From contig CAIIXF020000011.1 of NCBI GenBank assembly GCA_903813345.2, positions 17,465,754 to 17,529,753 of the forward strand: DNA of 64,000 nt, given 5' to 3'. This DNA is from Owenia fusiformis (Eukaryota; Annelida; Polychaeta; Sabellida; Oweniidae). The position numbers and the translations under genes are program-made. Positions within the stretch are counted from its first letter, which is position 1. Each line of letters opens with the position of its first letter. Under the pieces are notes generated by a model. It saw only the letters and a program-made list of their open reading frames with translations. It made no database searches and was not told where the DNA came from. Below, in pieces: positions 55,101 through 61,314 of this stretch.

Positions 55101-58031
55101 TCTATCCAACATGTAACCTTCAATATCAGTATATCCAAAAAGCTGACATACTCTTGCTTGTATTGGCACTGTATTTACCTACGTTCATCCATTCTAAGAA
55201 GTTTAACTAATAAAACACTGTTATTTTATTGTAAATATATGGAAAATCGAGGCCAAAAGAAGGGCTATGACGTCACAATGGATACGCAAATGAGTCAATT
55301 AACATAATTAATGCTTGCGGTGAAAGAACTTATTATTTCGCTTCTTCTGATACCAATAATGCTAAGATTGCTTAAAAACAAAGAAAGTTACAGTCCAAAA
55401 CGTTTTTATTGCCTAAATTACTGAAAAGTTCACGGTAACCATGGCAACGAGTTTTTATGTTATTCTTACCAACATGCAGCCTTCAATATCAGTATATCCG
55501 AAAAGCCGACATACTCTTGCTTGTATTGGCACTATATTTACCTTCTTTTATCCATTTTTAAGAAGTGTAACTAATAAAACACTGTTACTTTGTTGTAACT
55601 ATATGGAAAATTGAGGCCAAAAGAAGGGTTATGACGTCATAATTGATATGCAAATGAGCGAATTAACATTATTTATGCTTGAGGTGAAAGAACTCATTAT
55701 TACGCTTCAGCAGATACCAATAATGTGAAGATTTGTTAAAAATCGAGAAAGTTGCAGTCTAAAATGTATTAACCACCAAGTAAGAAATTTAAAAAGTGGG
55801 CGTGGCTTTTGCGTCCCGTTTCCATAGTGATCGGCCATTTTTCAATTTTCATTATTGTCATTTTTGAAATCTGCATATTCATATTATGAAAGTCAGGTAT
55901 GACTCATGCGGTTGCAAGCAAGCAATCTTAATTAAGGTCAACAAATAAGGCCTTTTTGCTGGATCTCCCACTCGCCTATAACACTTGTAATAACATATTA
56001 AAATATACAAAGAAAAATGTGATTCCCGATAACATCAACAGTCTACTAGTGTTTATTTTTGGCCGAGTGACCATGTGTAGGGATGTCAGGCCCGTAGCCA
56101 GGGGGGCTTCAATGGGTTCGAGCGAACCCCCCTCCCTGGCCAAAATTTCTTTCAAAATCATGCAGTTTTTCATCATTCTGAGACCTTTTTAAGTGATTTT
56201 AGCCATTTTTGGACCAAAATTGTCAAAAGTGAACCCCCTTGGAATTTTTCAAAAAGTGAACTTGGCAAATCGTGGCTACCAGCCTGGATGCCCATGCTTT
56301 ATATTTTCTGATATAATAGACCTTTCCAATAAAACCTGCCACCTTTTGGCACATCAAAGAAGCTATGATATGTTGGACTGATGTCATAGGTTGTACTTTT
56401 CAAAATTTAGAAATAAGTTAATGCAGTAGTAAATTTATCCTGTTCTTGATTCAACAAATAACAACCAACAAGCAACGTAATCAATCTTAGGACAATATAT
56501 CATAGCTTAATATGTCAAAATCTACCAGGGTTTATTGGAAAGGTCTGTTGATATAAGAATGAAATGTACCTCCATTGAGAATCCTCCAACTGCCCGTGTG
56601 TTTTATTCATTGCTATTGCATTATGGGAGAACTGATACTCTATCAGTCGGCATAATGTCTCTTCATCGACGCTCTCCGACACTTCCCTCCTCAATGACTC
56701 ATCCTGGCATAACAGTGGGAGGAGTTAAGGAAATATTTACGTCAGAGTCTGGTCTGGTATTCAATAATGGTAGAGGTTCAGATTAACAGTGACTTCATCA
56801 GCATTGAACTTTTTTAAAGAACATTGCACAAAAGAGGATCGACAAAAAAAATGAAACTTGGAATATTTTGACCAGTTTACACCTCTCAAAGAGAATATGT
56901 AAACTATAATTTTGGATCTAGATGACAAAATAAACTCATTTTATAAGTGTTTATATGGCTGTTTGAACAGCACTCATTCTGCTTTGTCAATAAATTATTT
57001 TCCACTTATCAGTAAATGAACATACATGTATAATATTACATATGATTGAAAATTATCTACTAAAATATAATAGATTATTGACTTTGACAATCTTCAAGAT
57101 CCATACGTCTCTCAAAAATATTGTACACCAATATTCTAGTTTTTGTAGATAAGGCCTAATTTGGATGAACAACGTCCCAAAATAACAATAGATAGCTTTT
57201 TTCAAGAAACCTTCTGACCAAAAATAAAAGTAAGAGAAAATGTAAGCCTTCAGAGATATTATTTCATCAAAAGGATATCAAGTAAAAGCTCCAGCGACTT
57301 TGTTATCTTTTGGCATTTTTTCTGCATTACTGAATCAGTTTTGACATCTCCCATGGGGGACATAAGTGTCTCAGTTATCTTGGGTAGGACAATGTCAGTC
57401 CTAGGCGGAAGCTTACTTATCAGGCCAAACCCTATGATCTCCTAAAATGTACAATTTTAAAATACAGTCCCATGTTGTTAATTAAATGTTAACATTACCA
57501 AATAATCTACTGAAATCTGTATGAATTTTCTAATGAACTAATATGTAATCAATTTTATAGATATGCAAATAAAAAACAATTAATTAACCAATGAAAAAAT
57601 TTTCTAATGACATTTCAGTATGTTGTTGCAAATTGAACTAAATCAGTTTGCAACTGTAAATTGTTTTAATTTGCTTATCCTAAAACCCCAAAATACAAAC
57701 TCTACTGTTACCAATTTGGATAATGGCACAATATGTGAACAAACAGTACTTCCATTAATGTTTTGAACGTCAGAATGAATTCAAAACACTGCGTACTAAC
57801 CTCATATATTTCCTTCAAGAAGTCCAATGCCAACAATGGCGCACGATCATGTGACTCTACACTTTGTCCTATCCAGTGCACAACTGCGAAGAATGGCTCA
57901 GATATCTGTCCTTGACGTAACATCTCCCGCCCGACAGGCTCAGTTTTTAAAGATGAGATGTTCATAATTGTCTTGCAGATGATACATCTCAGCCCAGAGA
58001 CTTTACAGCAGGAGAGCAGCAACTCAAACAG
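27989..58031 (-). CDS. CIP2A: CIP2A, PP2A inhibitor (C-terminal eleven exons; 5' part not in window)
   Basis: Eleven minus-strand exons join in frame to 625 codons plus TAA: 57801-58031, 57279-57441, 56570-56714, 39566-39784, 38769-39084, 35485-35595, 34899-35032, 34333-34509, 33649-33731, 33366-33505 and 27989-28147. Phases are 0,1,2,2,0,0,2,2,1,0. CIP2A binds B56-type PP2A and stabilises MYC; in mitosis it works with TOPBP1 on broken DNA. Residues ~1-250 are the end of the armadillo domain (LFELLL, LALDFLKEIYE, FLAFGMTSD). Residues 253-330 are a disordered linker. The rest is coiled coil (DIKDARASEI, LLDTKALALQQADRLIAQ). Human CIP2A is 905 aa, so ~280 N-terminal residues are absent. Oddities: an exon-donor minisatellite, a U12-type intron, and a 16.8-kb transposon-filled intron. 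Identity rests on recalled family sequence. Confidence 0.93.
28199..32671. mobile_element. Complex fold-back transposon in the last CIP2A intron
   Basis: A ~180-bp block at about 28345-28520 (GAACGAAGCGTGAAACTTTC, CACATATCATCAGAATACC, TTTGATTTAAGAGCCAGAGC) recurs inverted at about 31970-32150. A shorter arm, GGGCGACGCCCACTTT, at 28650-28675 is inverted at 31286-31310 and 31833-31860. Outside the right arm are two long hairpins (32249-32361 and 32513-32671; arm AACGTTATTGAATGATTTGA), separated by a direct copy of 28199-28325. The interior carries remnants of a minus-strand frame. The outer limits are uncertain. Confidence 0.7.
30710..31138 (-). pseudogene. Degenerate ORF inside the fold-back element
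   Basis: 142 codons, e.g. GFRLFESKYCALTKCVLSER and SPGFSFFDLVNMLDEYQFTL. A partial duplicate of its 5' part lies at 31413-31598, itself with an internal 30-bp duplication (KQFDEWCADQ / KQFYEWCADQ). Comparing the two shows a frame shift between FDEWCADQQNVPVF and the downstream frame. It resembles cargo ORFs of large DNA transposons in style only; no family is named. A further minus-strand remnant lies at 29101-29328. Confidence 0.45.
33226..33264 (+). ncRNA. Possible decayed hammerhead-ribozyme-like motif of a Penelope-like element
   Basis: Reads AGTTGAAAAAGGATCC, loop AGACA, GGATCCGAAACGTTCTG. The GGATCC stem followed by GAAACGTT resembles the CTGAAGA-stem-GAAACGT signature of Penelope-like retroelement terminal repeats. 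The first core block is mutated, so activity is unlikely. No reverse transcriptase is nearby. Confidence 0.3.
33366..33505 (-). CDS. CIP2A: CIP2A coiled-coil exon
   Basis: 46 codons after a split Asp, LTKSHQKLEQTYSKTAKERD ... KTKKDLQRQ. Acceptor GATTTCAG, donor GTGTGT. Corresponds to the human [20 protein letters not shown] region. Confidence 0.88.
33649..33731 (-). CDS. CIP2A: CIP2A coiled-coil exon
   Basis: 27 codons, ACQQLSELEDERKSLSRNLK then ESDSKLQ. Acceptor TTTCCAG, donor GTAGGT. Confidence 0.88.
34333..34509 (-). CDS. CIP2A: CIP2A coiled-coil exon
   Basis: 58 codons, LDAIADEHKDLTQVYNEQSQ ... MLRRHNETLKQQHD plus GT. Acceptor TTATTCTAG, donor GTAAGT. The frame joins both neighbours. 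Confidence 0.88.
34899..35032 (-). CDS. CIP2A: CIP2A coiled-coil exon
   Basis: LHKLHSLLLESEKSCEELRD then QVNEMRLDREQLQIEMEQLI QDNQ plus AG. Heptad-like Leu spacing. Acceptor ATTCTAG, donor GTCAGT. Confidence 0.88.
35485..35595 (-). CDS. CIP2A: CIP2A coiled-coil exon
   Basis: 37 codons, TKENHLQDLLDTKALALQQA then DRLIAQFRCRKAETEAE, nearly identical to the human block. Acceptor TTTCTAG, donor GTAAAT. Confidence 0.95.
36258..38838 (-). repeat. CIP2A: Exon-plus-splice-donor minisatellite, 86-bp unit, ~30 copies
   Basis: On the minus strand each unit is 66 bp encoding DIKDARASEIISVYEHRLQS-LQ, then GTAAGCTGATTTAATTTAAG (20 bp), then the next unit. The rightmost copy is the genuine end of the CIP2A exon 38769-39084; about 29 further copies fill the next intron. 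Several spacers carry a 4-bp insertion (TAAATAAATTAAA on +), two have donor GTAATC instead of GTAAGC (near 38156 and 38678), and one unit has a 1-bp deletion (near 38484). Recurrent differences within the 66-bp part fall on third positions or are otherwise synonymous. If the spacer is retained, GTA-AGC-TGA gives a stop two codons after each unit. Confidence 0.97.
38769..39084 (-). CDS. CIP2A: CIP2A exon, linker and first coiled-coil residues
   Basis: 105 codons: LGEAISSNNSSKHQ (human LGESIAANNAYRQQ), a Ser/Pro/Lys-rich disordered linker, LLIKKMQSGLDIKDARASEI, then ISVYEHRLQSLQ. Acceptor TTTTAG, donor GTAAGC. The last 66 bp and the donor are the parent unit of the tandem array at 36258-38838. 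Confidence 0.93.
39566..39784 (-). CDS. CIP2A: CIP2A exon, end of armadillo domain
   Basis: CKGVDVVLCTLELMLTLKKL ... LAFGMTSDSRQRVQRSLRLV ... EEFQTV plus AC. Matches human LAADVILKTLDLINKL and [20 protein letters not shown]. Acceptor TTCCAG, donor GTAAGT. Confidence 0.93.
39996..40111 (-). mobile_element. GTCACCACC-family element
   Basis: GTCACCACCTGCCATTTGTT, then CAGATGCCAAACTTCGAACG, CCATCCACAAAAAAGTTGGA, ending TTCTGGTGGTC. Reverse orientation. Confidence 0.7.
40353..40829. mobile_element. Tc1/mariner-type MITE
   Basis: Ends CAGTGTGACCAGAAAAAAGT plus GGACCATT and AATGGTCCACTTTTTTCTGG plus TAACCCTG form ~28-bp TIRs, with TA on each side (40351-40352, 40830-40831). No transposase frame. 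Confidence 0.85.
41114..41872. mobile_element. Element of the TAATGAGCGC family
   Basis: Left ATACCGTTTTCGCCGTAATG plus AGCGCCC and right GGGCCCTTAATACGGATTTT plus ATGGTAT are imperfect inverted repeats. Related to 22439-22743. No coding frame. Confidence 0.6.
42324..42507 (+). repeat. 5' LTR
   Basis: 184 bp, starting TGTAATGTATG and ending CTTAACA. Contains TATATATA near its middle. Sequence reads identical to the 3' LTR. Confidence 0.96.
42651..46802 (+). CDS. Ty3/Gypsy gag-pol polyprotein
   Basis: 1383 codons, uninterrupted. Gag-like region ~1-180, then two CCHC knuckles (CWRCGGDHKANIC and CHKCSELGHLKSRC, ~188-222). The aspartic protease has DTAAS (~305, Ala in place of the usual Gly). 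Reverse transcriptase carries YIDD (~582). RNase H starts near AADASGVGIGA (~730). Integrase has an HHCC motif (HEEHHG ... CNTC, ~935-985) and a DDE core: D in HIDFAEKD (~1015), D in SDNGPQF (~1069), E in GAAERS (~1104). Protease-RT-RNaseH-IN order defines Ty3/Gypsy. A Ser/Pro/Lys-rich tail with repeated SPDK/SSDK words ends the protein. Gag and pol are fused in one frame, without the frameshift many relatives use. There is no envelope-like gene. Confidence 0.97.
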   Translation: MPIGKIGEFNSELEPFENYIERIEQYFIANDIEQDKRKCVFLAACGAKTYDTLKNLCLPNKVSDETFDDISTKLKLHFKPEPLLIFERYKFGKRTRQPNEKISNFVIDLKKLSSTCKFGTFLEDALCMQFVVGLNIPKAQNRLIQESELTFAKAISIAQAEESATASCKEIDTETSTNASVNQIHKLTCWRCGGDHKANICRYRSTTCHKCSELGHLKSRCDDVRKWREARKGKPKPKFRRKVHRQNLLEEDDGSDDGLPTYCIYRLGTMNPDNVNNHGVHALKDQVTQYNVSMFVDDKPCNFELDTAASVSVIGESLYRSKLAHIPLKPPKVKLKSYCGNLLDLLGEIQVPVTYNNVTKTLPLIVAQGNKPALLGRNWLSQIKLDWGQIFAVQDNTRLDNLLTKYHNVFSEERGDIQGFQAEVQIPENSTPIFKKAYPVPYPIQDKVKAQLEKGVESGIFKKVEKSSWASPQVTVIKENGGLRLCGDYKVTVNTVLEPDPYPLPTLERLFSQVSNARYYSKIDLADAFQQLRLSEKSKELLTVNTMIGLIRYERMPYGIKTAPQIFQSVMDEILRDLDVCCYIDDILVYSETEEEHYGKLEQVLQRLNKHNVRVRIAKCSFLKPSVEYLGHVLDGDGIHPNKKNIEALLNVSTPSNVSELKAFLGMINYYGRFIQNLSSVLYPLNNLLRKDVKWRWGDEEKLAFESAKNSVKEDSCLTPYDPQKPIKVAADASGVGIGAVISHIMEDGSERPVHFASRSLNKAEKNYAQIEKEALSLIYAVKKFHMYIYGKKFTLVTDHKPLVTILGSKTGIPTLAAARMQRWSLILSAYDYNVEYRKSAEHSNADGLSRLPDMSAKACEEDAELPLHMLSFTDQLPITATDIKERTRKNPVLSKVYEYTLNGWPNQINDNELKPYFRRRNELSTDQGCVLWGLRVVIPPIYRDQLLAELHEEHHGIVRMKSLARCYLWWPGLDSQIEDIVQSCNTCQASRNMPAEAPLMPWSFPSRVWQREHIDFAEKDNERFLILIDAYSKWIEVFPMQSTTASKTIDKLRSCFAQFGLPEQCVSDNGPQFTSEEFQKFMSHNGIKHTFSPPYHPSTNGAAERSVQIIKNALFKHVLDKKKGTLSQRLANFLLMYRNTPHSTTGVSPAELFLKRQLRTRFTLLKPNLSNRVENKQQSQALQKNRSIDRSFKIHDHVRVKNFRGGKEKWLLGVIVKVCGPRTYVVKVGNNSRFVHVDHLIGAQGESQTNESSDLFENMPDIQTGPDKLQTSSDKLQSPYKLPSPDKHQSSDIQSPDIIHSPDLQRPSEKSQRKSTGITPSKNTPVSVTPSKQLPSEISQDTQVTSPKSKPKGNTLDVPVSLPDTSPRYPTRSRKPPDRLKF
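47098..47281 (+). repeat. 3' LTR
   Basis: 184 bp, reads identical to the 5' LTR; preceded by the polypurine tract and followed by the ACCCC target duplicate. Confidence 0.96.
47446..47550 (-). mobile_element. GTCACCACC-family element
   Basis: GTCACCACCTGCCATTACAG, CCATCCACAAAAATG, CAATATGTCACCACTTGTGG plus TGGTGA. Reverse orientation, 160 bp right of the retrotransposon. Confidence 0.7.
48540..50660. repeat. Decayed repeat with GCCTAGCAACCAC words
   Basis: The phrase GTTGCCTAGCAACCACTTAG plus GAATGG recurs in degraded form near 48559, 48733, 48905, 49790, 50515 and 50640. The sequence between shows no coding potential. It forms the left interior of the 8.1-kb unit. A single TACAGGGCATCAAATAAG end near 49000 suggests a truncated mariner-type MITE. 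Confidence 0.45.
51180..51770. repeat. Degenerate GA-rich repeat with ACTCC...AGAGC words
   Basis: Irregular reiteration of words such as TTACTCCTAGAGC, CCAAGAGCAGAG and GACGACTCC. Too decayed to give a period. No coding frame of note. Confidence 0.4.
52365..52542. mobile_element. Hairpin MITE, 178 bp
   Basis: GGTAGCAATCTGAGGCACTT plus CGATCAGGGTGTTGTCAGGA is mirrored by the right arm TCCCGACAACACCCTCATTA plus AATTGCTTCAGATCACTACC. Arms ~45 bp. Confidence 0.75.
53130..53700 (+). pseudogene. Decayed Gag-like fragment of an LTR retroelement
   Basis: A frame reads KIKPTPLFDGNTLWLDFKVY then FKNC, the F-x-G-x3-W-x2-F pattern at the start of Ty3/Gypsy capsid proteins, with EEKRQALLT after it. Several stops and shifts interrupt it, and acidic E/Q-rich text follows. 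Inactive. Confidence 0.6.
53972..54073 (+). pseudogene. Secretory-leader-like small frame, probably retroelement debris
   Basis: 34 codons: MSLFKLIVLLLLLAPVYGDG then MRWENNLDADGDC-stop. It has a classic hydrophobic signal peptide. It lies 0.3 kb after the Gag-like remnant, so it may be the start of a lost third frame of that element. Nothing downstream continues it. Confidence 0.35.
54290..55760. repeat. 363-bp tandem repeat, ~4 copies
   Basis: Units begin near 54287, 54645, 55008 and 55372 with AAAAACAAAGAAAGTTACAG; a fifth start is at 55735. Each has GGTAACCATGGCAACGAG, CCGACATACTCTTGCTTG and GGGTTATGACGTCATAAT. The first copy is the most diverged. Each unit holds a GTAACCATGGCAAC-type site (54340, 54709, 55072, 55435) and a TGACGTCA-type palindrome. 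Confidence 0.92.
56089..56286. mobile_element. GGCCCGTAGCCAGG-family repeat
   Basis: Begins GGCCCGTAGCCAGGGGGGCT and ends near GGCTACCAGCCTGG, so the ends are imperfect inverted repeats. The interior (CATTCTGAGACCTTTTTAAG and TTTTTGGACCAAAATTGTCA) matches the 21582 copy and runs opposite to the 5351 copy. Confidence 0.7.
56570..56714 (-). CDS. CIP2A: CIP2A exon after the U12-type intron
   Basis: Begins TG (completing Val) then LCQDESLRREVSESVDEETL ... QLEDSQW plus AG. Donor GTACAT. Matches the human segment [20 protein letters not shown] to KVADSELCK. Confidence 0.9.
56715..57278 (-). other. CIP2A: U12-type AT-AC intron of CIP2A
   Basis: Read on the minus strand, the 564-bp intron begins ATATCCTTTT and ends TTTCCTTAACTCCTCCCAC. 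TTCCTTAAC is the U12 branch-site consensus, with the branch A 10 bp from the AC end. Excising it gives SLELLLVLCQDESLRREV across the joint, which lines up with human [18 protein letters not shown] without a gap. A GT-AG alternative (CAG at 56704-56706) would lose the VLCQ residues and has no donor. Confidence 0.88.
57279..57441 (-). CDS. CIP2A: CIP2A exon ending at a U12-type donor
   Basis: 54 codons plus G, EIIGFGLISKLPPRTDIVLP ... KCQKITKSLELLL. Acceptor ACATTTTAG. There is no GT that would keep the frame: reading on hits TAA. The exon is instead followed by ATATCCTTTT, the U12 AT-AC donor consensus. Confidence 0.92.
57801..58031 (-). CDS. CIP2A: CIP2A exon (first in window)
   Basis: 77 codons, LFELLLSCCKVSGLRC ... 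LLALDFLKEIYE, matching human VLELLLAFCSVTQL ... SVLALELFKEIFE. Acceptor TTTCAG, donor GTTAGT, phase 0. Confidence 0.93.
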
Positions 58032-58851
58032 CTGAAAGCAGAGAGAGAAAGGATTTATTCAGAAAGCCATTTCTTGGTATTTACATCACTGTTCATGATT
58101 GATGCAACTAATGCCTCAGTCGCATTTGATCTACGACAACCGTGCAGCGGCCGTAGCTTCCCAAAATTGAGAGAAATATTCAGCATAAGATATAGTGATA
58201 AGCAGTATGATCAATTTGTGAATCTACGCCCGCCGTTAGTTGCAGTATAGCGAATCTGACTGAAGATTTAGGCATTATCTTAAAAACTGAATCTTTAAGT
58301 AACAGAATATGATCTTAGATTGCTAAAATCACATGAGCATTATTGTCAAAGCAAAGAATGTAAAATAAATTTCATTACAATTTGTGTCTGTTCAACATGA
58401 TTACATTACAAATCAATATGAGAGCCCAAAAATTTTATTAATGCCTATGATCATGATTATTTTTAGTCACAAAGTCAATATTAAGAACAAAACTAAATTG
58501 GCTTATCCAACCACAAATAAGATTGACTTTGCGATCTGTGTTTCTATGCAACCTGATTGAAAAAATAATTTTGCATTACTGACACTCAGAGCATACTCAA
58601 CAAAAATATTTTTACATAAATGTAAATTAATAGATATTTTTTGTTGTTTTTCTCTTGAAAGCCCATGACTCCATGTTACACAATTAAACAAAACAAATTA
58701 TAACAGGTTCCAGTGAAGTTTGACATTTTTCCAGTTTGACAAATGTATTACACAAAACTGTTTTATAGGTGTTTTACTCATGACATATTTATTCATTGCA
58801 TCTTCTTACATTAATTCAGGCACATGTAGTGTATTTCAGAGGGAAACAAGT

Positions 58852-59302
58852 TGTCTGAATTCAGACAGAAACATTCCTTAGCTAAACATATAGTGTATCT
58901 TATACTTGAATATTCTGTGTCTGAATTCAGGCAGCGACTTTCTAATCTATAAGAAACCTAAATTTTCACTGTCTGAATTCAGACACAACTTGATAATAGT
59001 AAGATGAATTTGTTTATCTCTTGTGTCTGAATTCAGACACAGGCTTTTCCATATTAGAAAACAGAAGCTGATTTCAACTGTCTGAATTCAGACACAATTT
59101 GTTAATAGTAAGATGAATTTGTTTATCTTATGTGTTGTGTCTGAATTCAGACAGTGGAAATCAGTATCAATTTTTTCAGATTGAAATCTTGTCTGAATTC
59201 AGACACATAAACAAATTCATCTCACTATAATGAGACTGTGTCTGAATTCAGACATAGGCTTTTCCATGTTAGAAAACTGATTCAACTGTCTGAATTCAGA
59301 CA
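58852..59302. repeat. Cluster of nine TGTCTGAATTCAGACA palindromes
   Basis: A 16-bp palindrome starts at 58852, 58918, 58970, 59024, 59079, 59138, 59190, 59239 and 59287, i.e. every 48-66 bp. Seven copies are perfect; the second has GGCA and the last two end CAGACAT after the full 16 bp. Spacers are not unique: AATAGTAAGATGAATTTGTT occurs twice direct and once inverted (ACAAATTCATCTCACTAT), and AGGCTTTTCCAT(A/G)TTAGAAAA occurs twice. Nested inverted repeats thus cover the whole cluster. Confidence 0.95.
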
Positions 59303-60731
59303 TGGACTGATCATAGTGAGGTGAACCCTAATTAAGTTATGCAATGTTGCTTATGACCACATTATCCATACTTCTCTGACAGAAATGGACATAATATACT
59401 CTAATTCACATCAAAGTAATTAGAAAATAACAAATTATTTTTATATGCTTCTCAGTGACATAATTCATGGTTTAATCTACTGCACATCATTACAAAATGT
59501 ATATGTTCAACCTTAAGTTCATCAAATTATATGTCTGACTACTTTAATAATATATTTCAGCACATATTTCTGAGTACACTCAGTACATACAGAAAAAGTT
59601 GTCAAGTTATTCCATTCCATTTCATTTGATTTTTCATTTATTTGATCCTTTTAACTTAGAGATGTTAACGTACATTCTGCATCACATAATTGAAGCTGAT
59701 TTAAAATTGATCAACTATTTACAATCAAATTCTTTTGTTAATAACTATTATGATACTAGTATAGTAAATATATTGTAAATATAAAAGGTATAATATACAA
59801 TGTACAACCCAAGGGAAAAGTGAACCATGTCACTTTCACTTCATTTGATAGATCTTTGACAATATGTAGCTGTCAAAATACTAGATTAATAGTATCTCGA
59901 ATTGTGGCAGGGGGGGGGGTCGTCAATGTGTTTTTTAAATTTTGTTGTAAGTTGATCTTATTTCTGATTTGTTGTGGGATTCAATTAATTGGACTGTGTT
60001 AAAGCGAATACTAAACTTCAATTTGAAGTTCCCTGTCAATAGTCATGGTACAGTAGATGCCATTGGATATAAAGTTTGCCATGTTCAATTAATATCCCGT
60101 TAAAAGTAAATTTTAATGTCCAATTTCCACAACCAAACCAATCTTCACTGCTTCAACAGGACTCATTCTATATCCTACTATGTATTCCACCTCAAACTTC
60201 TGTCTTATTTGGAGGGGTCTCTGTTTTCCCCCTGATTTAATGGACATTTGCTGGTTACAACCTGAAATAGTATTGATTAAACAGTTTTATCTATGTTATC
60301 ATGAAGACTCAACTTGACGGATGGACAGACAAAAGCAGACAGACACTCCTAATAATAAAGAAAAATAACAAAATAAGCCGGAAAATAACACACTTCAAAT
60401 TTCATATGGAGTGTAATGGAATATAATAATTTGAGTGGAATATACCTTTTTGACCATTATTGTGTTTTGATTCAATGTAATGCTCATACCTTTTTCTGCA
60501 GACCTCGACTTTGTTCGCTCAATAATGCTGTTAGGATTTATCGCTTTCTTTTTTGACTCATGTGTATGTCCTTCTCATATAGCCATGAGAGTTTGACCGG
60601 ATTTTCTGAAATATTAATTATCAGTCTATCAATGTCAAGTAAGAATAAGTGAATTAATTAAGTAGAATTTAAAACAAACAAATTTTTTTTTTAAATTAAA
60701 TATACATATATTGATGATGGTGTAACATACT

Positions 60732-60876
60732 TGCAATGCAAACATAGATTCCTTCCAATATATGCAAACTCTTTTCGTCATGTTCACTGACTTTTGTCAC
60801 TTTGTATAGCTCGGCAAGTCGATATTCAAATGATATTGGCCCTGTTTCAAATGTTGGTACCTTAGTTGCCATCGCA
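60732..60876 (-). CDS. Exon-like block of an unknown minus-strand gene
   Basis: ATG in good context (GCGATGG), then MATKVPTFETGPISFEYRLA ... KSLHILEGIYVCIA plus one base, and donor GTATGT. A possible next exon from TTTCAG near 60617 would add about 22 residues (NPVKLSWLYEKDIH...) and stop. No family recognised; it may be transposon-derived. Confidence 0.3.
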
Positions 60877-61101
60877 TATTTTCCAAGTTAGTTTTGCATT
60901 GTGTTTTCTACCACAAGTAAATGCATCTAGGAGTGTTGTCTTCATAAGATCTACATCTAAAGCCTTCTCTTTTCTAGTATTAGCGGTTCTGCAAAATAAA
61001 CAGTGCTAACATATTATTTGACCTCACAGACTTGACGTTTTTGTCTAATACAAGATTAAAAAACCATAAAAGTCATTATAATATTTTGAATTCTCATATT
61101 A

Positions 61102-61314
61102 AGCTGTCACCCAAGGAGGATTGGAAGCCAGGGTTCCAACTCAATATTCTTTAATCTCCAATCGATGCGGTAGTTTCCGATCCTACCTGTATATTTCTAC
61201 GGCTGCCAGGAGAATGGCTGATATTCTTGATTGAATTTTGTATTCATAACATGGCTATGTGATACCCATATATGAAACAGAATATCGATTGGCGTCACTG
61301 GGAGAAAATCCTCC
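61102..61314. mobile_element. MITE related to the 20728 element
   Basis: CCAAGGAGGATTGGAAGCC at the left and GGGAGAAAATCCTCCTTAGC at the right are inverted repeats, flanked by CTGTCAC on both sides (61095-61101 region and just after 61314), a possible target duplication. Confidence 0.65.

Larger units (their letters stand above)
47839..55980. mobile_element. 8.1-kb unit with ~190-bp terminal inverted repeats
   Basis: The left end TATAGGCGAGTGGGAG is exactly inverted at the right end, CTCCCACTCGCCTATA. Inside, both arms share AATTAAGATTG, TGCAACCGC, CTTTCATAATAT, GAAAAATGGCC, ATGGAAACG and GCCACGCCCACTTTT (left 47839-48022, right 55788-55980). The left third has a decayed repeat with GTTGCCTAGCAACCAC words, the right has a 363-bp tandem repeat, and the middle has retroelement debris. 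No transposase was found and no target duplication is obvious. It may be one large non-autonomous element that later collected insertions, or two related elements in opposite orientation. Confidence 0.65.

Noticed and set aside
56704-56706. CAG acceptor for the CIP2A exon at 56570
   Set aside because: Looks good alone, but the previous exon then has no in-phase donor; the AT-AC solution restores four conserved residues.
58852-59302. CRISPR-like array
   Set aside because: Repeats are perfect palindromes, spacers repeat each other in both orientations, and the DNA is animal nuclear with introns; no cas genes.
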